Program-made: the position numbers and the translations under genes
Shown: one piece after another, positions 33,818 to 41,430 of the stretch
Position numbering within the stretch: position 1 is the stretch's first letter
How the letters are laid out: every line of letters starts with the position of its first letter
Notes under the pieces: model-generated
What the model saw: only the letters and a program-made list of their open reading frames with translations
What the model was told of the DNA's origin: nothing
Databases searched by the model: none
Assembly: GCF_001263175.1 (NCBI RefSeq)
Contig: NZ_CP012332.1
Coordinates: forward strand, 3,039,501-3,103,500
Origin: Vulgatibacter incomptus
Lineage (GTDB): Bacteria > Myxococcota > Myxococcia > Myxococcales > Vulgatibacteraceae
Reading direction: 5' to 3'
Length of the DNA stretch: 64,000 bases

Positions 33818-35047
33818 ATGCTCGCCAAGGTACTCGCGATCGCCACGATCGCCGCTCTCGCCATCGTGTCCGCGGGCTGCGTGGCGAAGCCGAAGACCGT
33901 CGGCCAGGGCACCGTCGAGCCGCCAGTGGATCCGCCCGACCCTCCCATCCCGCCTCCCTGGGGCCCCGAGGGACCCTGGCCTCTCGACGATGTGAAGGTC
34001 TACGGCCCGGAGAGCGGTCTGCCCGGCGCGCTGACCGGCGTGGGGGTGGACGACGGGCAGAACGTCTACGTGATCGACGGCAACGCGGCCTACGCGATGC
34101 CGGTCGGCGAAACGATCTTCACCGAAACGGCCACCGGCGGGCAGTTCGACAGGGGCTACCCCGTCATGAGCATCGTGGGCGGCGCCAAGGATCGCGTCTA
34201 CCTGGGCTTCCTCGCGTGGGACGCGGCACCAGAGGACCTCTCCGAGACCGACAAGCTCTACGGAGACGTCGACCGGATGGAGCTGCTGCCCGACGGGACC
34301 CTCGCTCTCGAGCACCACTACAAAATTCAGAACACGAACTCGAAGTGGATGGATCACACCCGGTCCATCTTCTCGCTCGCGAGGGTGACGGGAGGGCCGA
34401 ACCACGGAGATGTCTACGTGGGGAGCAACCACGGCGTCACCCTCCTGCGCGGCGACGACTACGCGGACCATCGGCACGCGATCTTCCTCGACCGCAACGG
34501 CTCGGAGGCGATCGGCTACGTCTGGGCGGTGAACACCGATCCCTCCGGGAACCTCCTCTATGCGAGCCATTGGAAGGTGGCCGCGCTCCCTCCCACACCC
34601 ATGGACGACGTCCTGGGCTTCCTCGACTCGAGCCGCGTGCCGTGGAAGGAAGACACCTGGCCGCAGCACCTTGGACCGGTCGAGGTCCCGAAGAACCTGC
34701 ACGCCGTGGCGGGCGATCTCTCCCCGGAGAAGGGAATCATGTACGTGGGATCCTGGGGCATGGGCCTCTCCGCCATGCTGGACGCGCCGCGCAAGTGGTG
34801 GTCCATTCCGGGGACGCCCGACCCCGTGATCAACGGCCTCGAGCTCGATCCGTCGGACGGGAAGCTCTGGGTCGCGACCGGGTCCAGCGGGCTGTGGCGA
34901 TGGGATCCCGCGACGGGGCGCTGGGAGCAGAGCGCTCTCGTTCCGGGGAACCTCCGGGTGAATCAGATTCACCTCGACGACACGGTGCAGCCGCGTGCCC
35001 TCTACGCCGCCACCGACGCCGGCCTATACGTGATTCGAGCGCGATAG
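33818..35047 (+). CDS. lipoprotein with beta-propeller-like repeats
   Basis: 409-residue exported protein. The signal peptide ends in lipobox SAGC (Cys ~19). A Pro-rich linker follows (PPVDPPDPPIPPPWGPEGP). About 340 residues then have recurring G-V-x-x-D-x2-N-x-YV and L-W-V-A-T-x-S-S-G-L-W strands, as in two-component-regulator-type propellers. It may be a surface or periplasmic binding protein. No enzyme motif is seen. The ATG has AAGGAG touching it and GGAGG ~11 bases upstream. The longer upstream frame crosses the ppa promoter region and is not used. Confidence 0.75.
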   Translation: MLAKVLAIATIAALAIVSAGCVAKPKTVGQGTVEPPVDPPDPPIPPPWGPEGPWPLDDVKVYGPESGLPGALTGVGVDDGQNVYVIDGNAAYAMPVGETIFTETATGGQFDRGYPVMSIVGGAKDRVYLGFLAWDAAPEDLSETDKLYGDVDRMELLPDGTLALEHHYKIQNTNSKWMDHTRSIFSLARVTGGPNHGDVYVGSNHGVTLLRGDDYADHRHAIFLDRNGSEAIGYVWAVNTDPSGNLLYASHWKVAALPPTPMDDVLGFLDSSRVPWKEDTWPQHLGPVEVPKNLHAVAGDLSPEKGIMYVGSWGMGLSAMLDAPRKWWSIPGTPDPVINGLELDPSDGKLWVATGSSGLWRWDPATGRWEQSALVPGNLRVNQIHLDDTVQPRALYAATDAGLYVIRAR

Positions 35048-35189
35048 ACGTCTCTTTTCACACACGCTCCGACACGTTTCCGATGGATGGAATCCGCTTT
35101 CCACTGTAGCGTGGGGTGAAGGCCAGCCTGGTGCGCGCCCATCCATACAGCCTCCGTTCCGGGGGGAATTGGTCGCTGGGGAGACGATC

Positions 35190-35837
35190 ATGCCGAAGGT
35201 GCTGCTGCTCAGCTACGACGCCGACGCACGGAAGGAGAGGGCCGCAGCGTTCGAGAGCGCAGGCTTTCGGGTCTCGGCCGCGGAGCCCGCGTGGCCGGAG
35301 TCTCGCGACCTGGCCTCGAGCTTCGACCCCGACGTGATCGCCCTCGACTGCGGGAGGATCGCCACCCACTGCAGGGAGATCGGCGAGAAGCTGCGCAAGT
35401 CCGCCCAGACGCGTGACCTTCCCCTGGTCCTCTTCCGCGTCGCCGATGCGGACGTCGAGAGGACCCGCCTCGAGGTCCCCGGGGGCGTGGTCGCCTTCGA
35501 GCACGAGCTCATCGAGCGCCTCCGCTCCGCCGTGCTGACCCGCTTCGCGAACCTGGCCAGGGCCGAGAGCGAGGCCTCGCGCGCCAAGGCCGCTCCCGCC
35601 AAGGCCGCGGTCGAGACGCCCAGGCCGAGCGCCGCCGCCGAGCCGGCCCCGAAGAGCGACGTCCGGAAGGTCGCGGCGAAGAGCTCGTCGAAGTCCAAGC
35701 CGGCGAACGCCGCCGCCCCGAAGAAGGCCCCCGCTTCGAAGGCCGCGCCGAAGGGAAAGGCGCGCACCCCGAAGGCGCCACGCGAGCCGGCGAAGGCCGC
35801 CGCGAAGGCGTCGCCGAAAACGGCCGCAGCTCGCTAA
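35190..35837 (+). CDS. receiver-like protein with histone-H1-like tail
   Basis: 215-residue protein in two parts. Residues 1-~115 look like a response-regulator receiver fold (KVLLLSYD start, Asp53 at the phospho-acceptor place in VIALDCG, PLVLF strand) but without a clear Thr/Lys switch pair. Residues ~125-215 are almost only Ala, Lys, Pro and Ser (AKAAPAKAA, KSSSKSKPANAAAPKKAPASKA), like bacterial histone-H1-type nucleoid proteins. DNA or polyphosphate binding by the tail is likely, and signal input by the head is inferred. GGGGAGA precedes the ATG. Confidence 0.72.
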   Translation: MPKVLLLSYDADARKERAAAFESAGFRVSAAEPAWPESRDLASSFDPDVIALDCGRIATHCREIGEKLRKSAQTRDLPLVLFRVADADVERTRLEVPGGVVAFEHELIERLRSAVLTRFANLARAESEASRAKAAPAKAAVETPRPSAAAEPAPKSDVRKVAAKSSSKSKPANAAAPKKAPASKAAPKGKARTPKAPREPAKAAAKASPKTAAAR

Positions 35838-35871
35838 ACGTTGCGGCCGGTTGTGTGGCCCCGCGAGGGAG

Positions 35872-36729
35872 CTACTCCTGCGCCACGCGCACCGAGGCCG
35901 TCATCGCCACGATCGCCTGACGCGCGTAGCGCTCGACCGCCCGGCGCTCCGCCTCGGTCAGGCCCTCCTCTTCGTCCTCCTCCGCCTCGTCCAGAGACTC
36001 GGCGATGTAGTCGGCCGCATAGGCCTGGACGCGGTCGGCGGCCTCTGGCTCGGCGACCTCGAGGGCGCGATACCGGACCTGCCCGAAGCGGTCACCGAAC
36101 GCGTGGTCGAACATCTCCGCCAGCTCGAAGCAGAGGTACTCGAGGGTCTCCTGCGCCACGCCGGAGAGACCGTCCACGAGCCGCGCCCACTCCGAGAGCT
36201 CGGACTGCACGTTGGCGTAGCGATCCTGACGCCGGGTCCGCTCCCGCGGGGGCAGGTCCTCGAGGAGCTGCCAGGTACCCTCCACGATCTCGTAGGGAAG
36301 CTCCCGGCCTTCGAGCGAGCCTCTGGGCGGCAGCTCGATCCGCGGCTTGCGAGGCGCTTCGGCCTCCGAGGCCTCGACGGGCGGAGGGCGGACCATCCTG
36401 CCGATCTCCTCGGGATCCTTTCCGGCGACGAGGAGGTCCCAGACGCCGAAGAGGTTGCCGTAGAGGCGCATCGCGTCGCCAGGGTCGCCGAAGCGCGGCT
36501 CCTTCGCGAAGAGGGCGGGGATCACCTCCGGAGGCTGCCGGCCTTCGGCGATCGCCGCCGCGAAGCGGCTCACGGTGCCCTCCACGCCCACCTCGGCGCC
36601 GGCCCTCTCGAGTAGACGACCGAGGACGTCGCTCCCCTCGAAGATCCGCGCGAGCGATGGAGCCCTCGACGTCTCGTGCGCTCCTCCCCCGTCGGGCCGC
36701 CCATTGGTCTTTCCGTTTCGCTTCGCCAT
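35872..36729 (-). CDS. hypothetical cytoplasmic protein with acidic C-terminal segment
   Basis: 285-residue mostly helical protein of no family I recognise. Features are a basic start (MAKRNGKTNGRP), a middle with LYGNLFGVWDLLVAGKDPEEIGRM, a Pro-rich linker (~115-145), then helices including YLCFELAEMFDHAFGDRFG and an acidic run EEDEEEG near ~255. It diverges from the downstream-reading hypothetical gene across an 89-base gap that presumably holds both promoters. Coding is supported by its single long frame with strong third-position GC. Confidence 0.62.
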   Translation of the reverse strand: MAKRNGKTNGRPDGGGAHETSRAPSLARIFEGSDVLGRLLERAGAEVGVEGTVSRFAAAIAEGRQPPEVIPALFAKEPRFGDPGDAMRLYGNLFGVWDLLVAGKDPEEIGRMVRPPPVEASEAEAPRKPRIELPPRGSLEGRELPYEIVEGTWQLLEDLPPRERTRRQDRYANVQSELSEWARLVDGLSGVAQETLEYLCFELAEMFDHAFGDRFGQVRYRALEVAEPEAADRVQAYAADYIAESLDEAEEDEEEGLTEAERRAVERYARQAIVAMTASVRVAQE

Positions 36730-36818
36730 GTAGGGTTCTCGCTCGTGCCGTCTTCGGGTGTCCGCGCGCCCATCTTTGCCATGGTAGAAGGACGCAAGAT
36801 AGGAAGGAGTCGCCCGAG

Positions 36819-37373
36819 ATGCCCCGCAGCGGAGACGACGACGGCAACCGCCCCAAGAAGAGCTGGCGCGAGATCGATCGGATGCGCGGCCAGTCGCGCC
36901 ACACCGGCGGCGAGCGGCCGGACCACTCCCGCGAGCGCCTCGAGCGCTCCCAGGCCTACCGGGAGTACAAATCGAGCCTCGATCGCTTCTTCGAGGGCGG
37001 CGCCTCCTCTGCCCCGGAGGGGCTGAGGGGCATCCTCGACCCGACCGGAGCGAAGACCGCGCGCACGAAGGCGATCGAGGCCATCCAGAAGGCCTCCGCG
37101 GAGGATCGCAAGAAGTGGGCAGAGCTGGTGACGGCCTTCGTCCAGGACCAGGAGCTCCCGCCGGATCCGTACCTCCTCACCGAGTTCCTCGGCCATCCGA
37201 AGGAGGCCGTGGCGGCCAAGGCGCTCGCGCGCCTGGACACGCTGGTCGCCGAAGGCCAGGCGAAGAAGATCCCGCCCTCCCTCGATCAGCAGCTCCGCTC
37301 CCTCGAGCTCACGGCCGACGACGACGAGCTCAGGGAGAGCGCCCGCCGCCTGCGCGAGCGGCTGAGATCATGA
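36819..37373 (+). CDS. hypothetical charged helical protein
   Basis: 184-residue soluble protein with a very hydrophilic N-terminal ~60 residues (many Arg, Asp, Ser, His). A helical region follows (TKAIEAIQKASAEDRKKWAELVTAF) with a C-terminal heptad-like segment. No family is recognised. AAGGAG lies about 10 bases before the ATG. Its stop overlaps the next start (ATGA), so the esterase-like gene is probably translated from the same message. Confidence 0.65.
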   Translation: MPRSGDDDGNRPKKSWREIDRMRGQSRHTGGERPDHSRERLERSQAYREYKSSLDRFFEGGASSAPEGLRGILDPTGAKTARTKAIEAIQKASAEDRKKWAELVTAFVQDQELPPDPYLLTEFLGHPKEAVAAKALARLDTLVAEGQAKKIPPSLDQQLRSLELTADDDELRESARRLRERLRS

Positions 37374-38035
37374 GAGCTCCAGGCGTCGTCTACCTACACG
37401 GGTTCGCCAGCAGCCCGACCTCGGAGAAGGCCCGGTTCTTCCGGGATCGCCTGGCGGAAGAAGGGATCCCTTCCGAGATCCCCGACCTCAACGAAGGCCC
37501 CGGCGGGTTCTCCAAGCTGACGCTCACGCGCGCCCTCGAGCAGACGAGGGCGGCGCTCTCGAGGGTGGGCGCGGACGAGCGTGGCGCGATCGTGATCGGC
37601 TCGTCGCTCGGGGGCTACCTGGCCGCGCTCACCGCCTCCCGCGACCCGCGGGTCCTTGGGGCGGTGCTCCTCGCCCCGGCCTTCGACCTCCCGGGCCGCT
37701 GGAACGCGTGGCTCGGCGACGAGGGCGTGGGGAGGTGGAGGCAGAGCCGAGAGCTCGACGTCCAGCACCACGCCTACGGGCGCATGGAGAAGCTGGGCTT
37801 CGGCTTCTACCTCGACGCGATGGGCTATCCGCCCTACCCGCGGCTGGGCTGCCCGGCGCTGATCCTCCACGGCGTCCACGACCGCGAGGTCGGGATCGGC
37901 ACGTCGAGGAAGTTCGCGGAAGGCGCGAGCGACGTCCGCCTGGTGGAGCTCGACTCCGACCACGGGCTCCTGGACGTGAAGCCGCGGCTCTGGGAGGAGA
38001 CCACGGCCTTTCTCGGCTCGCTGCAGGGGCGCTGA
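37370..38035 (+). CDS. YqiA/YcfP-type alpha/beta-hydrolase (esterase)
   Basis: 221-residue small alpha/beta-hydrolase: oxyanion segment YLHGFASSP near the start, nucleophile Ser79 in GSSLGG, Asp171 in HGVHDREV and His198 in DSDHGL complete the triad. Length and motifs match the YqiA esterase group, whose natural substrates are unclear. The start overlaps the preceding stop by 4 bases. The stop codon itself lies in the left inverted repeat of the dispersed element, so insertion may have changed the C-terminus slightly. Confidence 0.86.
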   Translation: MRAPGVVYLHGFASSPTSEKARFFRDRLAEEGIPSEIPDLNEGPGGFSKLTLTRALEQTRAALSRVGADERGAIVIGSSLGGYLAALTASRDPRVLGAVLLAPAFDLPGRWNAWLGDEGVGRWRQSRELDVQHHAYGRMEKLGFGFYLDAMGYPPYPRLGCPALILHGVHDREVGIGTSRKFAEGASDVRLVELDSDHGLLDVKPRLWEETTAFLGSLQGR

Positions 38036-38168
38036 GAGCTTGTGAAGAATTCACAAGCTCTCGCGAAGCCGAAGGCGGAGCAGACGAAAAGAAGAGCGTT
38101 TTCGCGCGGAGCGCGGCTGAAGAAGTCGGGCCCGCTTCTGCGGGCCCGATTTCTTCACACGCTCTGAG
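38032..38168. repeat. dispersed palindromic MITE-like element, copy 2
   Basis: 137 bases bounded by near-identical inverted ends (38032-38049 against 38151-38168, 16 of 18 bases pairing). The left end continues into a perfect 13-base hairpin (38034-38046 with 38050-38062). The inner 102 bases match copy 1 near 20.7 kb. Inside are a CGCGC-GGA-GCGCG hairpin and a 17-base stem (38119-38135 with 38140-38156, one G-T) on a TTCT loop, enclosed by AGAGCGT / ACGCTCT. It encodes nothing and is too short for a transposase. No target-site duplication is apparent. Confidence 0.82.
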
Positions 38169-38173
38169 AAAAG

Positions 38174-38848
38174 CTAGCGCTTGGAGCTGCCGCTGTTGGT
38201 CCCGTGGGCGACGCTCTGCGGGACCGCCTGCCGCTGCTCCGGGATCAGGTGGTGCATCCGGTCCCGCTTCACCTCGAGGTAGCGGCGGGCGTGCTCGCCC
38301 ACCGGCACCAGGGAGGGGATCCGCGCCTCGACCCGAACGCCCAGCGTCGACATCGCGTCGACCTTCGCCGGGTTGTTGGTGATGAGCTCGATGGAGCGGA
38401 TGCCGAGGAACTCGACCATGGCCGCCGCCGCCTCGTACGTCCGCGCGTCGTCGGGGAGCCCGAGGAGGCGGTTCGCGTCGACGGTGTCCGCGCCCTGCGC
38501 CTGGAGGGCATAGGCGCGGATCTTGTTCGCGAGGCCGATGCCGCGGCCTTCCTGGCGGAGATAGAGGACGACGCCGACCCCGCGCCGCGCGACCTCGCGC
38601 ATCGCGCCGTCGAGCTGGGCGCCGCAGTCGCACTTGAGCGACGCGAAGGCCTCGCCGGTCAGGCACTCGCTGTGGACGCGCACCGCGACCCGCTCCTGCG
38701 CCTCGGGCTTGCCGAAGACCAGGGCCACGTGCTCGCGCGGATCGCCCGCCATCGAGAAGACGATCGCCTCGAAGGTTCCGTGCTCGGTGGGCAGATCGGC
38801 TCGGGCGAGCGCAACCATGCGGAGCCCATCATCGGGTGGCTGAACCAT
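38174..38848 (-). CDS. ribA: GTP cyclohydrolase II
   Basis: 224-residue enzyme that opens GTP in the first committed step of riboflavin synthesis. Zinc ligands Cys62, Cys73 and Cys75 lie in SECLTGEAFASLKCDCGAQL. The substrate loop is RQEGRGIGL, and NNPAKV and Y-L-x-x-K-R-D follow in the expected order. It is the stand-alone form, not fused to RibB. GGAGGAG precedes the ATG by ~11 bases; a 24-codon longer frame is unconserved. No FMN riboswitch is seen in the leader, and no other rib gene is near. Confidence 0.93.
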   Translation of the reverse strand: MVQPPDDGLRMVALARADLPTEHGTFEAIVFSMAGDPREHVALVFGKPEAQERVAVRVHSECLTGEAFASLKCDCGAQLDGAMREVARRGVGVVLYLRQEGRGIGLANKIRAYALQAQGADTVDANRLLGLPDDARTYEAAAAMVEFLGIRSIELITNNPAKVDAMSTLGVRVEARIPSLVPVGEHARRYLEVKRDRMHHLIPEQRQAVPQSVAHGTNSGSSKR

Positions 38849-39017
38849 GCTGTGGCGACTCCTCCTGGACGCTCCGCCTTCCAAGGACGCGGCATCTCTC
38901 GGGGAATGATCTAGTCCCAAGCCACCAGGCCGGCCCCAAGAAATGGCTGTTTACCCCGGCCCGCGGCTTCGTGCCACCCCATCGGGGTTCGATTCGCGCC
39001 CGTCGGCTACCGGGGAG

Positions 39018-39047
39018 GGAGGCGCCCAGCCGTATGCCGGGCGCTCC
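39018..39047 (-). terminator. imperfect GC-rich hairpin downstream of pomX
   Basis: GGAGGCGCCC and GGGCGCTCC pair with one bulge. The hairpin lies 63 bases past the pomX stop in the 261-base gap before ribA. No T-run follows on the minus strand. It may be a weak terminator or a chance structure. Nothing else is evident in the gap. Confidence 0.3.
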
Positions 39048-39109
39048 TTCGGGAGCCCGCTATCGGAGCGCGTGACGAGCCCGGTCCCCCGGGAGCGGGT
39101 CCGATCACT

Positions 39110-40444
39110 TCAGCCGTTCGACTCGGAGGCCACCAGGCGCTGCAGCTCGGCGAGCGCCTCGCTGGTCCCGCGGTGGCGCTCGAGGTCGGCCTCGAGGCCC
39201 GCAGCGCGCCCGAGGGCCGCGTCGCGCTCGGTGGTCCGCTCCATCAGCCGCGCCTGGAGCTCCTCGAGCTCGATCGCCTGGGCGTCGACGAGGCCTAGCA
39301 GCTCCGTGGCCTCATAGGCCCCGCGCTCGAGCCTCTGGTCGCGCTCCGCGAGCGCCCGCTCCGCGTCGGCGAGGAGGCGGAGCTGCTGCTCGTCGAGAGA
39401 CTTGAGCTCGAGGATCCGCGAGAGCGCCTGATCCCGCTCCTCCGCCAGCGCCTCGGCCTCGGCCACCAGCTCCTCCGCCACCCGAGCGCGCTCGGCCGCG
39501 ACGGTCTCGGCGGCTGCGAGGGCCTTGGTCCGCTCCGTGAGCTCCTGGCTCACCCTGCGCAGATCGTCGCGGGTGGCCTCGAGGGTCTTTGCGATCGTGT
39601 CGCGCTCGGAGACGGCGGCGGCGAGCCGTGCCCGCAGGTCGGTGACCGCGTTGCGCACCGCCGCGGCGGCGCCGCCGGGCGGGAGAAGGGGCGCCGGCTT
39701 CGGCTCCTGAGCGGCCATCAGCCTGCCCCGGAGCTCCTCGATTCTCGCCCGCCCTTCGCGGACGGTCTCCGCCGCCGGGGCCGGGATCCGCGTGCGCCCC
39801 GCATGAGCCCGGGACACGGTCTGCGCCAGATCCGCCGAGAGCCCGGTCGGCACGGAGGGCGCGGCCTTCGTCTCCGCGGCCTGCTGGACCATGGGACGCG
39901 CCGCGGACCGGAGCTCTTCCCGGACGGTCGCGGCGAGGTCGGCGGAGGGGCGCTCGAAGCGCTCCCGCGCGTGGGCTGTCGTGGACGCGCTCGATCGCGC
40001 GGCCTCTGCGCGCGGCTGCGGCGCCGGGGTCGTGGCCGGCATGCTCTCCACCGGCCGCGAGGGTGCAGCCGGCTGCTGGGCGGAGGCCGCGGCGCGAGCC
40101 ATGTGAGCGGGCAGGCCCCCGCGGGCGCGGCTCGCCTCGTGGGCCACCTGGCTCGCCTGGTCCGCGAGCTTCGCCTCTACCTCCACGAGCCCATCCCGGC
40201 GCGCCGGAGCCGGAGCCCTGGTCGCGGACACCTCGGCGGCGACGGCCCCCGCGAGCACCGCGGTTGCGGCGGCCGCCTTCGCGCCCTCCGCGGGGCGCCG
40301 ATCGGGCAGGCTCGCGCGAGGCCTCGCGATCAACGCGGCGAGGTCCGGAGAGATCGACGACTCCTCGGGCTCGGGCGCGAGCGCGTCGAGGAGGCGGGTG
40401 CGGGGCTTGGCCCGGGACACGTTCGAATCGAAAGCGCGCTTCAT
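39110..40444 (-). CDS. pomX: PomX-like cell-division positioning protein
   Basis: 444-residue protein. The first residues read MKRAFDSNVSRAKPRTRL. This corresponds to the conserved N-terminal peptide of Myxococcus PomX that stimulates the PomZ ATPase, with Lys13 and Arg15 at the positions I recall as critical. A long Ala/Pro-rich disordered region (~25-240) follows. A C-terminal coiled coil (~245-440, many Glu/Arg/Leu heptads) should drive filament formation. The ATG overlaps the pomZ stop (ATGA). Known role: scaffold of the PomXYZ cluster that moves over the nucleoid and recruits FtsZ at midcell. Confidence 0.85.
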   Translation of the reverse strand: MKRAFDSNVSRAKPRTRLLDALAPEPEESSISPDLAALIARPRASLPDRRPAEGAKAAAATAVLAGAVAAEVSATRAPAPARRDGLVEVEAKLADQASQVAHEASRARGGLPAHMARAAASAQQPAAPSRPVESMPATTPAPQPRAEAARSSASTTAHARERFERPSADLAATVREELRSAARPMVQQAAETKAAPSVPTGLSADLAQTVSRAHAGRTRIPAPAAETVREGRARIEELRGRLMAAQEPKPAPLLPPGGAAAAVRNAVTDLRARLAAAVSERDTIAKTLEATRDDLRRVSQELTERTKALAAAETVAAERARVAEELVAEAEALAEERDQALSRILELKSLDEQQLRLLADAERALAERDQRLERGAYEATELLGLVDAQAIELEELQARLMERTTERDAALGRAAGLEADLERHRGTSEALAELQRLVASESNG

Positions 40445-41409
40445 GCGCTCCGCTCCTTGGGAGTGGCGGCTGCGGCTGCAGCCATCAGCTCGGCGATCAG
40501 CGCCTCCACGTCGGTGGCGCCCTTGCTCGTCGGGTCGTAGGCGAAGATCGGGATCCCCTCGCTGGAGGACTGCGCGAACTTGGTGCACTGGCGCACCACG
40601 GTCTTCGCGAGGAACTCGCCGTAGTGCTCTTCGAGGGCGCCGCGCGCCTCGCGAGCGATCTTCGTAGTCGGGTTGAAGGCGTTCAGCACGATCCGGATCT
40701 GCTGGAGGTAGTGCTCGAGCTCTTCCTCGAGCTCCTGCACCGTCTCGAACAGAAGCTTGAGTCCGTGGAAGGAGAGGAAGTCGGCGAGCACCGGCACGAA
40801 GAGATCGTCCGCCGCCATGATCGCGTTGAGGTTGAGCAGGCCGAACGAGGGAGGCGCGTCCATCACCACGAAGTCGTAGCGATTGGCGATCTCCTCCAGC
40901 GCCTTCCGCAGGCGGAACTCGCGGCCGCTCATCGGCATCAGGGCGAGGTCGATCGTGCTCATCCCGAGGTTCGACGGGATGAGGTGGAGCTCCTCGAGCG
41001 GCGTGCGCAGCAGCACCTCCTCGATGGGGAGCTTCTTCACGAGCACGTCGAAGAGGGTCTTCTTCTGCTCCTCCCCTTCGTAGCCCACGCACTTGGTGGC
41101 GTGGCCCTGGGAGTCGAGGTCGACGATCAGGACCCGGTGCCCCATCTCCGCCAGGCGGTAGGCGTAGGAGGAGGAGAGGCTGGTCTTGCCGGTGCCGCCC
41201 TTGAAGTTGAGGAAGAGCTGCTTGCGCAGCCCACGGCGCTCCGGATAACGCGCCAGGACCCGGCGAAAGAGCGACAGCTCCGCCGGCGTGAAGGTCTCAC
41301 GGGCAGAGGCCGCGGCGAGCTCCGGATGCGTCTCGGCCTCGTTGAGCTCGCGCTCCGAGAGCGCCAGGATCTCGGCGAAGCGCTTTCGCGGGTAGCGGAT
41401 TCCGTCCAC
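40441..41409 (-). CDS. pomZ: PomZ-like ParA/MinD ATPase
   Basis: 322-residue ATPase with deviant Walker A KGGTGKTS at 70-77, VDLDSQG at 97-103 (Asp99 matching the hydrolysis residue) and Walker B-like FVVMDAPPS. An N-terminal ~60-residue extension precedes the ParA core, as in PomZ. Basic residues in the C-terminal half suit nonspecific DNA binding. It lies between the HEAT-repeat gene (21 bases upstream) and the PomX-like gene (4-base overlap), so the assignment rests on family plus neighbourhood. It should act on the nucleoid as a dimer, released by its partners. Confidence 0.85.
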   Translation of the reverse strand: MDGIRYPRKRFAEILALSERELNEAETHPELAAASARETFTPAELSLFRRVLARYPERRGLRKQLFLNFKGGTGKTSLSSSYAYRLAEMGHRVLIVDLDSQGHATKCVGYEGEEQKKTLFDVLVKKLPIEEVLLRTPLEELHLIPSNLGMSTIDLALMPMSGREFRLRKALEEIANRYDFVVMDAPPSFGLLNLNAIMAADDLFVPVLADFLSFHGLKLLFETVQELEEELEHYLQQIRIVLNAFNPTTKIAREARGALEEHYGEFLAKTVVRQCTKFAQSSSEGIPIFAYDPTSKGATDVEALIAELMAAAAAATPKERSA

Positions 41410-41430
41410 GTTCGACGTCCTTCCAGGTTC

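Noticed and set aside
35055-35085. Possible third copy of the dispersed element (TTCACACACGCTCCGA)
   Set aside because: Only the right-end-like dozen bases match. The core hairpins are absent, so it is probably chance.
38979-39015. tRNA-like T-loop (GGTTCGATTC) and 3'-end-like sequence
   Set aside because: The five-base T stem does not pair (CGGGG against CGCGC), and no acceptor, D or anticodon arm can be assembled upstream.
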